5,566 nt of DNA from an uncultured Moraxella sp. (GCA_916720335.1 CAKAQU010000106.1:1-5566); one strand, 5' to 3'. Shown: positions 1 to 4,948, numbered from the stretch's first letter. Translations and numbers: made by a program. Notes: generated from the sequence alone by a model not told the origin.

Positions 1-258
1 TACTAAATCACCTGCCGACAATAAAGGCAGATTAGTACGAACATGACAGCGGCAAACCTCCCCAACAATCAAAGATTGGGTTGAATTTGGATAATTTGAA
101 GGGTCATCAGGTAAAGCGGTAATTTGCACATCAAGCTGTTTGCCAAAATGAGCGACAATCACGCCAGAAAATAAATATTTATCATCTACAGTTTGATGAT
201 TTTTTTGAATTTGTCGGGTTTGGTTTTTGGTAAGTTTGCGTTTGCGAATTATGGACAT
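1..258 (-). CDS. rsgA: Ribosome small-subunit-dependent GTPase RsgA, N-terminal part (cut by window edge)
   Basis: Eighty-six codons read from the ATG at 258 down to base 1 without a stop, and the gene runs off the window. The protein begins MSIIRKRKLTKNQTRQIQKN, a basic N-terminal tail like that of Enterobacterial RsgA (MSKNKLSKGQQRRV-type). It is followed by GVIVAHFGKQLDVQI and, near residues 70-85, EVCRCHVRTNLPLLSAGDLV. These correspond to the OB-fold segments of RsgA (pattern GxVixrfGxxxdV, then rCxiRrxixxLVtGDrV). RsgA is a circularly permuted GTPase that acts late in 30S subunit maturation. The GTPase domain and C-terminal zinc finger lie outside the window and cannot be checked. No clear Shine-Dalgarno sequence precedes the ATG. 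The start rests on the match of the basic tail and on the lack of an in-frame alternative nearby. The gene is co-directional with argG, but the 633-base gap argues for its own promoter. Confidence 0.85.
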   Translation of the reverse strand, partial: MSIIRKRKLTKNQTRQIQKNHQTVDDKYLFSGVIVAHFGKQLDVQITALPDDPSNYPNSTQSLIVGEVCRCHVRTNLPLLSAGDLV

Positions 259-286
259 AGTAACTACATTTAAATAATAACAATCT

Positions 287-292
287 ATTGTA
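287..292 (-). promoter_or_regulatory. Candidate -10 element for rsgA
   Basis: On the minus strand the hexamer TACAAT (5 of 6 to the sigma-70 -10 consensus) lies 28 bases upstream of the rsgA ATG. That would give a leader of roughly 20 bases. No good -35 is visible at the right distance, only a T-rich stretch. In such AT-rich DNA a 5/6 hexamer arises easily by chance. Confidence 0.25.
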
Positions 293-379
293 AACCATTT
301 ATTTAAATTAAAAAATATGATTTTATAATTAAATTATTTAAAAACAGCAATTTTTTTATTACATTTTCAAAAATTTATA

Positions 380-492
380 TAGGTTATTTAAATGATTTTA
401 GTAAATTTACTTATATCAAACAATAAAATGAATTTGCTTTTAGCTTTAATATTAATACTATTCTTTAGAAATAGCTCTTTGGAAATAACCTA
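380..492. repeat. 10-bp inverted repeat with TA ends, 113 bases overall
   Basis: TAGGTTATTT at 380-389 is the exact reverse complement of AAATAACCTA at 483-492. Both outer ends are TA, and similarity stops directly inside the 10 bases. The outline (TA-GGTT arms about 100 bases apart) resembles the stronger element at 2233-2330. In DNA this AT-rich a perfect 10-bp pair is expected by chance now and then, so the evidence is weak. Confidence 0.25.
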
Positions 493-680
493 GTATTTTT
501 AGAAATAAGTGAATGATTTTATTATATGGAAAGTTATTAAATGCGTTTAGGAGCTTTTTATAAAACTTTTATTAAAGATAATTTACTGAAAACTTAAGAT
601 AAATTAGTGATGAATAATTTAAAAAATAAATTATATTAAAAAAATTTTTAAATTACAATCAATTTAAAATTCATTATTTA

Positions 681-729
681 AAAGTTTTTGATAAATAAGT
701 TTGAATCATTAGCTGATTTTAAAAACTTT
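681..729. repeat. Compound AT-rich inverted repeat
   Basis: AAAGTTTTT at 681-689 pairs perfectly with AAAAACTTT at 721-729. Inside the 31-base loop a second stem, AATCA (704-708) with TGATT (714-718), closes a 5-base loop. Transcribed, this could fold as nested hairpins, but the stems are nearly all A-U and no T-tract marks it as a terminator. Chance formation is possible. Confidence 0.25.
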
Positions 730-786
730 AAATCAAACATACCAAAGTTGATGAGTAACACATTATACAAAAACTATTTTAGTAAT

Positions 787-804
787 CTTTGTTTTAGAAC
801 AAAG
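787..804. repeat. Short perfect hairpin, 7-bp stem and 4-base loop
   Basis: CTTTGTT (787-793), loop TTAG (794-797), AACAAAG (798-804). It overlaps the outer edge of the larger inverted repeat at 799-856, so the two structures exclude each other, as in an alternative-folding pair. No clean T-tract follows on either strand, so it is not called a terminator. Confidence 0.4.
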
Positions 805-856
805 GGTTTTGGATGTCAATTACAATAATAAACTAGTGACAACCAAAACCCCATGT
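799..856. repeat. Large inverted repeat downstream of argG (possible argG terminator or mobile-element remnant)
   Basis: The arms are 799-818 (core GGGTTTTGGATGTCA, 804-818) and 837-856 (core TGACAACCAAAACCC, 837-851). The core pairs at 14 of 15 positions with a single A/A mismatch. Counting the outer ACA/TGT the match is 17 of 20. The loop is 18 bases (819-836). The arms are far richer in G and C than the surrounding spacer, so chance is an unlikely explanation. The structure lies 36 bases past the argG stop. Read in the argG direction, the stem is followed by TTTGTT, a weak T-tract, so it may end argG transcription. The long loop is unusual for an intrinsic terminator, and paired ends of a miniature or deleted insertion element are an alternative. 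Confidence 0.55.
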
Positions 857-874
857 AATAGCTTTTATACCATC

Positions 875-892
875 AGCTTTTTTTAAAAAGCT
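875..892. terminator. A/T-rich inverted repeat at the argG stop codon, weak terminator candidate
   Basis: AGCTTTTT (875-882) is complementary to AAAAAGCT (885-892), and the right arm touches the argG stop codon at 892-894. The tip cannot pair fully, so the practical stem is about AGCTT/AAGCT with a loop of about 8 bases. On the plus strand it is followed by TATTTATTTT, which is moderately T-rich. On the minus strand no T-run follows. It is therefore a poor terminator for argG itself. Confidence 0.25.
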
Positions 893-2223
893 TATTTATT
901 TTCCAATTGTGGAACAACATTACTGGTATGTCCCAATAAGCCCGATTGGGTGTATATTGCCAATTTTTGACGAGTGTCAGCAATATCTAAGTTGCGCATG
1001 GTAAGTTGTCCGATGCGGTCTGTTGGAGTAAAGGCAGCATCTTCTACTTTTTCCATGGAGAGGCGTTCAGGTTCATAGGTAAGATTTGGTGATTTGGTAT
1101 CTAAGATACTGTAATCATTGCCACGTCTAAGCTCTAAAGTAACACTACCTGTGATGGCTTTAGCAACCCAGCGCTGAGCAGTTTCGCGCAGCATCAAGGC
1201 TTGAGAATCAAACCAGCGACCTTGATAAAGCAAACGACCTAAACGTAAACCATTGATGCGGTACTGTTCAATCGTGTCTTCATTGTGAATACCCGTTACT
1301 AAACGCTCATAAGCGATGTGCAATAATGCCATTCCTGGAGCTTCATAAATACCACGAGATTTGGCTTCAATAATACGATTTTCAATTTGGTCAGTCATTC
1401 CAAGCCCGTGTCTTCCCCCGATTTCATTGGCTTTTAGCATCATTTGGGTAAGGTCATCAAACGTTTCCCCATTGATGGCAATGGGCACGCCTTCTGAAAA
1501 TTCAATTTCTACAATTTCAGTTTTGATTTCAATGGTTTCGTCCCAAAAAGCAACCCCCATAATTGGTTCAACAATCTTATGGCTAGCACTTAAAAATTCT
1601 AAATCTTTAGCTTCGTGAGTTGCTCCAAGCATATTGGAGTCAGTAGAGTAGGCTTTTTCTTTGCTCATTTTGTAATCAAAACCATTGTTGATTAAAAACT
1701 CAGACATTTCAGCACGGCCGCCAAGCTCATCAATAAATTTTACATCAAGCCAAGGTTTGTAAATTTTTAGGTTAGGATTGGTTAATAATCCATAACGATA
1801 AAAACGTTCAATATCATTGCCTTTGTAGGTTGAGCCGTCGCCCCAAATATCAACACCATCTTCTGCCATAGCTGCAACAAGCATCGTTCCCGTGACTGCC
1901 CGACCCAGCGGTGTGGTGTTAAAGTAAGGCATGCCACCTGTTGTGATGTGAAATGCTCCACATTGAATCGCCGCAATGCCTTCTTTGGCAAGCTGTAAAC
2001 GGCAATCAATTAAGCGAGCATTTTCTGCGCCATACGCCATCGCTTTTTTAGGAATGGCATTATAATCCTCTTCATCAGGCTGACCTAAGTTGGCGGTATA
2101 TGCGTAAGGTAGCGCTCCTTTTTGCTTCATCCATAGTAAAGCTGCTGATGTATCTAAACCACCAGAAAAAGCAATTCCAACCTTTTGTCCTTTAGGTAAT
2201 GATTGTAAAATGGTGTGGCTCAT
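892..2223 (-). CDS. argG: Argininosuccinate synthase, long (E. coli-type) subclass
   Basis: ArgG joins citrulline and aspartate with ATP to form argininosuccinate, the penultimate step of arginine synthesis, in the cytoplasm. The 443-residue product is close to the 447 residues of E. coli ArgG and aligns with it by eye almost throughout. The N-type ATP pyrophosphatase P-loop SGGLDTS is at residues 20-26. GAENARLIDCR follows near 65-75, and WGDGSTYKGND at 127-137. IGGRHGLGMTDQIENR and LLHIAYERLVTGIHNEDTIE, both typical of the long subclass, lie further on. No frameshift or lost motif is seen. The start is the ATG at 2223, preceded by AGGAG at a 5-base spacing. No other arginine gene is adjacent, and the neighbour upstream is divergent, so argG is probably transcribed alone. 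I see no convincing ArgR box. Confidence 0.97.
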   Translation of the reverse strand: MSHTILQSLPKGQKVGIAFSGGLDTSAALLWMKQKGALPYAYTANLGQPDEEDYNAIPKKAMAYGAENARLIDCRLQLAKEGIAAIQCGAFHITTGGMPYFNTTPLGRAVTGTMLVAAMAEDGVDIWGDGSTYKGNDIERFYRYGLLTNPNLKIYKPWLDVKFIDELGGRAEMSEFLINNGFDYKMSKEKAYSTDSNMLGATHEAKDLEFLSASHKIVEPIMGVAFWDETIEIKTEIVEIEFSEGVPIAINGETFDDLTQMMLKANEIGGRHGLGMTDQIENRIIEAKSRGIYEAPGMALLHIAYERLVTGIHNEDTIEQYRINGLRLGRLLYQGRWFDSQALMLRETAQRWVAKAITGSVTLELRRGNDYSILDTKSPNLTYEPERLSMEKVEDAAFTPTDRIGQLTMRNLDIADTRQKLAIYTQSGLLGHTSNVVPQLENK

Positions 2224-2228
2224 AAATA

Positions 2229-2233
2229 CTCCT
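2229..2233 (-). promoter_or_regulatory. argG ribosome binding site
   Basis: AGGAG on the minus strand, 5 bases before the argG ATG, fixes the start. It is the strongest Shine-Dalgarno sequence in the window and abuts the end of the inverted repeat at 2233-2330. Confidence 0.75.
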
Positions 2234-2330
2234 AGGTTTGTTTTTACTTAAGGTTTTTTCATTTAATATTCGAATCCATTGCGATATTTTATCACAAAAA
2301 ATAACACAAAATAAGTGAAAAACAAACCTA
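2233..2330. repeat. 98-base inverted-repeat element with TA ends between argG and the L,D-transpeptidase gene (miniature element candidate)
   Basis: The left arm 2233-2250 (TAGGTTTGTTTTTACTTA) is complementary to the right arm 2312-2330 across 18 pairs, interrupted only by one bulged G at 2317. The outer 13 pairs are perfect (2233-2245 with 2318-2330). Complementarity stops exactly at the TA dinucleotides at both ends. Boundaries of this kind are known from miniature inverted-repeat elements that insert at TA, such as the Correia elements of Neisseria; these arms differ from Correia ends. The 61-base interior holds the candidate argG promoter. Alternatives are a two-site operator or a leader structure. 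A second copy elsewhere in the genome would be decisive. Confidence 0.5.
2286..2294 (-). promoter_or_regulatory. Candidate extended -10 promoter for argG
   Basis: The minus strand reads TGATAAAAT, a TGn extension followed directly by TAAAAT (5 of 6 to TATAAT). It lies 62 bases upstream of the argG ATG. The -35 region is only TTATTT-like, which is acceptable for an extended -10 promoter. It sits inside the 2233-2330 inverted repeat, so one arm would be transcribed into the argG leader and the other would lie upstream of the start site. Confidence 0.45.
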
Positions 2331-2334
2331 TTTT

Positions 2335-2343
2335 TGTTAGAAT
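2335..2343 (+). promoter_or_regulatory. Candidate extended -10 promoter for the L,D-transpeptidase cluster
   Basis: TGTTAGAAT is a TGn extension plus TAGAAT (5 of 6). It lies just outside the right end of the inverted repeat. Transcription would start near 2350, leaving a leader of about 39 bases before the ATG at 2389 but only about 9 before the TTG at 2359. This is one reason to prefer the ATG. No good -35 is seen. Confidence 0.4.
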
Positions 2344-2388
2344 GGGAATTTTAATTATTTGTTTAAACACCTATTTTGTGCTAAATTT

Positions 2389-2886
2389 ATGCAAAATTAC
2401 CGTATATTGGTAGATACCACTACCCAAACATTAACCGTATTTTGTTATAACACAATCGTGGATACTTTTTGCATTTCCACAGCAAAAAACGGCACAGGAC
2501 AGCTGGAGAATTCTTATTGCACACCTTTGGGAGTGCACGTTATTGCTGAAAAAATTGGTACAAATTGCCCAATAAATACGGTGTTTGTGGGGCGCAAGTT
2601 TACTGGTGAAGTTTATGACGAAAATTTAGGTAAGCAGTACCCAGATAGAGATTGGATTTTAAGTCGAATTTTATGGTTAAAAGGCACCGAGATGGGTAAA
2701 AATTTAGGCAAAACTGCGGATGGTAAATCGTGCGACACTTATGGTCGTTACATTTATATACACGGTACACCTGATAGTGAACCTATGGGTGTGCCAATGT
2801 CGCATGGCTGTATTCGCATGAGAAATGAAGATATTATTAAATTGTACGAATGTGTTGCTGTTGGTACGTGTGTGGAAATTGTTTAA
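2389..2886 (+). CDS. YkuD (L,D-transpeptidase fold) protein without signal peptide; likely cytoplasmic L,D-carboxypeptidase of peptidoglycan recycling
   Basis: This 165-residue protein is a single YkuD domain. The N-terminal strand MQNYRILVDTTTQTLTVF is followed by ISTAKNGTGQLENSYCTPLG (residues 29-48), as usual for the family. The catalytic signature has H125-G126 and then S138-H139-G140-C141, with C141 as the nucleophile and R143 after it. It has no signal peptide, lipobox, membrane segment or peptidoglycan-binding domain, so the protein should stay in the cytoplasm. Classic periplasmic L,D-transpeptidases are exported. Acinetobacter ElsL/LdtK is a signal-less YkuD protein that trims tetrapeptides to tripeptides in wall recycling, and this is the best functional guess. 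An upstream in-frame TTG at 2359 would add ten residues (MFKHLFCAKF), still without a true signal sequence. I prefer the ATG because the added stretch does not fit the domain, although neither start has a good Shine-Dalgarno sequence. It is the first gene of a probable three-gene operon. Confidence 0.85.
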   Translation: MQNYRILVDTTTQTLTVFCYNTIVDTFCISTAKNGTGQLENSYCTPLGVHVIAEKIGTNCPINTVFVGRKFTGEVYDENLGKQYPDRDWILSRILWLKGTEMGKNLGKTADGKSCDTYGRYIYIHGTPDSEPMGVPMSHGCIRMRNEDIIKLYECVAVGTCVEIV

Positions 2887-2910
2887 AATATTGTTAGTTA
2901 GAGTTGTTTT

Positions 2911-3342
2911 ATGCAAAAAATCAATGTGATGAATTACAAGATAAAGGTAGTATTTTTGTGCGTAATATCATTAATTTTCTTATCAGCGTGTCAGCATAAA
3001 CTGTACAAAAATCGACCACAACCTGAACCCATTACTCAAATACCAATCTATATTACACCTGCAACTTATCAAGCCTATCGCCAAGAAGAAGCTCAAAATC
3101 GTACATTAATTATCTATTTTGAAGAAGGTAAAAAACAAAATTTGATGAATGCCATCAACGCTAAGGGCGATACCGTAATTTATGATTATAAAGTATTTAA
3201 TGCTATTGCCATCACCATCAAAACAAATGAAAGCACATCTTCAGTAACTGACTTTTATCAAAAAATAGATGGCGTTTTGCAAGTAGCAGAAAGTCAAGTC
3301 AATTCATTAAATAAGATTAGTCCCATAAATCCAAATTTATAA
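2911..3342 (+). CDS. Small lipoprotein with a possible propeptide/inhibitor I9-like domain
   Basis: The 143-residue product starts with a basic segment and a hydrophobic stretch (about residues 11-24) ending in the lipobox LSAC, with C27 as the lipidated cysteine. Residue +2 is Gln, so Lol sorting to the outer membrane is expected. A short proline-rich linker (about 35-50) follows. Residues 65-131 (from TLIIYFEEG, through NAINAKGDTVIYDYKVFNAI, to GVLQVAESQV) recall the beta-alpha-beta-beta-alpha-beta pattern of subtilisin propeptides (inhibitor I9): IVxFkeg, a helix, GgxvxyxYxxfnaiAvxi, then a helix and VxxVeeDxxV. This resemblance is by eye only. No protease is nearby. The start at 2911 has AGAG at a 7-base spacing, while the internal ATG at 2929 has none. 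It begins 24 bases after the YkuD gene and ends 16 bases before the regulator gene. Confidence 0.8.
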   Translation: MQKINVMNYKIKVVFLCVISLIFLSACQHKLYKNRPQPEPITQIPIYITPATYQAYRQEEAQNRTLIIYFEEGKKQNLMNAINAKGDTVIYDYKVFNAIAITIKTNESTSSVTDFYQKIDGVLQVAESQVNSLNKISPINPNL

Positions 3343-3358
3343 AACAATAAGAGCGATT

Positions 3359-4327
3359 ATGAATCTGCAAAAAGTTGATTTAAATCTTTTGGTGTATTTA
3401 GATGTGTTGTTGCGCGAAAAAAACGTAACCCGAGCCGCCGAACAACTTGACATTACTCAGCCTGCAATGAGTAATATTTTGCGCAGATTGCGTTCTTTAT
3501 TAAATGACCCATTACTTGTGCGTTCCAGTGAAGGTATGACCCCAACTGAGCGTGCCAGTGAACTTCAGCCACGCATTAGAGAGATTTTATCTGATGTAGC
3601 CGCAATTTTAGAACCACGTACCGAATTTCGTCCTTATAGTACATCGCGAATTTTTCGCATCATGACCAGTGATTATGCTGAGGCGACACTTGTGCCAAGA
3701 TTGGTAAAAGCCTTACGTTCCGAAGCTCCTAATGTTATCTTGGATTTTTTAACACCATCGGATGTATCGTATCGAGATATGGAACAAGGTCGTGTGGATT
3801 TAGCGATTAATCGCTTTAATGAAATTCCTCAAAGTTTTCATCAAGTTTTGGTTTGGCGCGATACATTTAGTTGTCTTTTATCAGCAGAAAGTCCATATTT
3901 GTATCGTTTTAATCTAAAAAATTATCTAAAAGCCCAACATGTTTGGGTGTCTAAAACAGGCATGGGTGTTGGTTTTGGAGTTAACCCTGAAAAATCGGGC
4001 GGTCTGGGGTCAATTGATAAAGCACTGGAGCGACTTGGTCAAAAACGCCAAATCAGCGTTTTTACTCGTCATTACCAAATGCCTGCCATGTTAAGTGCCA
4101 ATAAAGATTTGATTGCAACGTTGCCAACACGTGTTGCCAAACTGCAAGCCAATAACAATCCAAAAATTGTCGTCAAAGAACCACCATTTTTTATTCCAGA
4201 ATTTGAATTAACGATGGCATGGTCGCCGTTATTACAACATCATCCCGCCCATAAATGGCTAAGACAGCTGATTTTACACGTAGCAAGACAAGTCATTGCT
4301 GAAGAGCAAAATAGCAATCTACATTAA
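3359..4327 (+). CDS. LysR-type transcriptional regulator
   Basis: This 322-residue protein has a typical LysR layout. The N-terminal winged helix-turn-helix covers about residues 7-65 (VDLNLLVYLDVLL, VTRAAEQLDITQPAMSNILR, then DPLLVRSSEGMTPTERA). The effector-binding domain covers about 95-310, beginning at RIFRIMTSDYAEATLVPRLV. The DLNLL start and the DPLLVR..GMTPTERA wing recall the NodD/NahR/LeuO-like branch. The start has AAGAG at a 5-base spacing. It lies 16 bases after the lipoprotein gene on the same strand and is probably co-transcribed, which is less usual than divergent transcription from a target. The ligand and targets are not evident, and the cluster promoter shows no obvious T-N11-A operator. 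The 3' end overlaps the convergent repair gene by 9 bases. The length is ordinary and no defect is seen. Confidence 0.93.
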   Translation: MNLQKVDLNLLVYLDVLLREKNVTRAAEQLDITQPAMSNILRRLRSLLNDPLLVRSSEGMTPTERASELQPRIREILSDVAAILEPRTEFRPYSTSRIFRIMTSDYAEATLVPRLVKALRSEAPNVILDFLTPSDVSYRDMEQGRVDLAINRFNEIPQSFHQVLVWRDTFSCLLSAESPYLYRFNLKNYLKAQHVWVSKTGMGVGFGVNPEKSGGLGSIDKALERLGQKRQISVFTRHYQMPAMLSANKDLIATLPTRVAKLQANNNPKIVVKEPPFFIPEFELTMAWSPLLQHHPAHKWLRQLILHVARQVIAEEQNSNLH

Positions 4328-4777
4328 ATTATCCAGTTGTTCAAGATAAGCCTCATCATGAATTAGTTTGCCAAAATATCGATAAAAATTTGGGCGCTGA
4401 TTAATTTTTTCTTTAAGCCTATGTATGTTTGCTAACAGCGCTTCTGGTGTTGGCTGGTAATCATGATAAAAACACTTATCAATCTCTTGACGAAACTTGA
4501 CGATGCTGTCTTTTGGCGTAAATTGCATATTTCGTGCAGTCAATTCTTGTTTTAAAGCAAAATAACGCTTTTCAATAAATTCTAACTTATCATAAAAAAA
4601 CAACACATGACCTTGACCCATGCGATAATTTTGTGGAATTTTTTGGAAAATTTCTTGATTATTTAGGCTTTTATTGGCTTTTTCAACCAAAGAAAACAGT
4701 CGAGTGATTTCACGATATTCAGCAAATAAATGTTGGTCAGTTAATATATTTGGATGAACCACATTGACACGAGTCAT
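4319..4777 (-). CDS. denV: Pyrimidine dimer DNA glycosylase / endonuclease V (T4 DenV family)
   Basis: This enzyme family recognises UV-induced cyclobutane pyrimidine dimers, cleaves the glycosyl bond and nicks the abasic site. The 152-residue protein aligns without gaps to T4 endonuclease V over its first 23 residues: T2 (the alpha-amino nucleophile), R3, N5, D14-Q15-H16, A19-E20-Y21-R22-E23. T2, R3, R22 and E23 are the residues known to act in catalysis and dimer binding. GHVLFFYDKLEF (56-67) and EKINQRPNFYRYFGK (123-137) match T4 GHVTFFYDKLEF and EKIAQRPTWYKYYGK. T4 Trp128 is Phe131 here. The protein is about 14 residues longer than T4's, mostly as a C-terminal tail (HDEAYLEQLDNLM). T2 must be exposed by removal of Met1, which its small side chain permits. 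The start has AAGAAG three bases upstream, a tight spacing. It is convergent with and overlaps the LysR gene, and divergent from mnmG. Confidence 0.93.
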   Translation of the reverse strand: MTRVNVVHPNILTDQHLFAEYREITRLFSLVEKANKSLNNQEIFQKIPQNYRMGQGHVLFFYDKLEFIEKRYFALKQELTARNMQFTPKDSIVKFRQEIDKCFYHDYQPTPEALLANIHRLKEKINQRPNFYRYFGKLIHDEAYLEQLDNLM

Positions 4778-4804
4778 AAACTTCTTAAAATTAAATAAAT
4801 TGGC

Positions 4805-4810
4805 ATTATA
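4805..4810 (-). promoter_or_regulatory. -10 element for the DNA glycosylase gene
   Basis: The minus strand has a perfect TATAAT, 27 bases upstream of the ATG, giving a leader of about 20 bases. The -35 is poor: CTGATT at a 15-base spacing is the nearest candidate. No SOS (LexA) box of the CTG-N10-CAG type is seen in the 4778-4948 spacer, so UV induction through LexA has no visible support. Confidence 0.5.
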
Positions 4811-4884
4811 ACAAATAATTATTACAATCAGTCATCACAATTTGATTTAATTTTATTCTGTGAAATGATAAAACTCTCTTAAAA

Positions 4885-4931
4885 AAACTGTGTTAAAATG
4901 TAAGGTTTTTAAAAACTTAAATAAACAGTTT
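4885..4931. repeat. Nested inverted repeats in the mnmG upstream region
   Basis: AAACTGT (4885-4891) pairs with ACAGTTT (4925-4931). Between them, AAGGTTTTTAAAAACTT (4902-4918) is a palindrome apart from one extra G. If transcription starts from the 4867-4872 hexamer, both would fold in the leader RNA. If it starts from 4891-4899, they would flank the start site as a DNA-level operator. AT-rich composition lowers confidence. Confidence 0.3.
4891..4899 (+). promoter_or_regulatory. Candidate extended -10 promoter for mnmG
   Basis: TGTTAAAAT is a TGn extension plus TAAAAT (5 of 6), matching the extended -10 form seen before argG. It lies 49 bases upstream of the mnmG ATG. A rival is TTGATT (4842-4847) with GATAAA (4867-4872), but that spacer is 19 bases, longer than ideal. 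Confidence 0.4.
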
Positions 4932-4948
4932 ATACATAAAGGCAAATC

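Larger units (their letters stand above)
259..891. other. AT-rich intergenic region without a convincing gene
   Basis: This 633-base gap between the 3' end of argG and the 5' end of rsgA is dominated by A/T runs and is much poorer in GC than the flanking genes. No frame gives a protein of credible length, and no tRNA-like cloverleaf or rRNA segment is seen. It does hold several inverted repeats (380-492, 681-729, 787-804, 799-856, 875-892) and a perfect 12-base palindrome, AGTAAATTTACT, at 400-411. The only small frames of any note are at 428-493 (21 codons, hydrophobic) and 541-597 (18 codons), and neither is supported well enough to be called a gene. The region could be an eroded mobile element or a decayed gene. 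GC-richer signals are confined to its argG-proximal end. Confidence 0.8.

Noticed and set aside
541..597. 18-codon frame starting MRLGAFYKTF with GGAAAG upstream at a 7-base spacing
   Set aside because: The Shine-Dalgarno-like sequence is tempting, but the peptide is short and featureless and lies in DNA where such frames arise by chance.
1361..1618. 85-codon plus-strand frame opposite argG
   Set aside because: It lies wholly inside argG on the other strand, has no family resemblance, and argG is unambiguous here.
1782..2009. 75-codon minus-strand frame inside argG in another phase
   Set aside because: Out-of-frame reading of argG (a shifted version of the conserved nucleotide-binding region). 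The argG frame is intact across it, so it is not a frameshift.
2268..2275. ATTCGAAT palindrome in the argG leader as a possible ArgR box
   Set aside because: Only 8 bases, and it lacks the spaced 18-base ARG-box form (TGAAT-N4/5-ATTCA). Not supported as an operator.
2359..2388. Upstream TTG start extending the YkuD protein by ten residues
   Set aside because: It would sit only about 9 bases from the likely transcription start, GGGA lies too far upstream (11 bases), and the added residues do not form a signal peptide. It remains possible.
2704..2916. 70-codon frame antisense to the YkuD gene
   Set aside because: Antisense to the catalytic motif of a well-supported gene, with low-complexity Thr/Asn/His composition.
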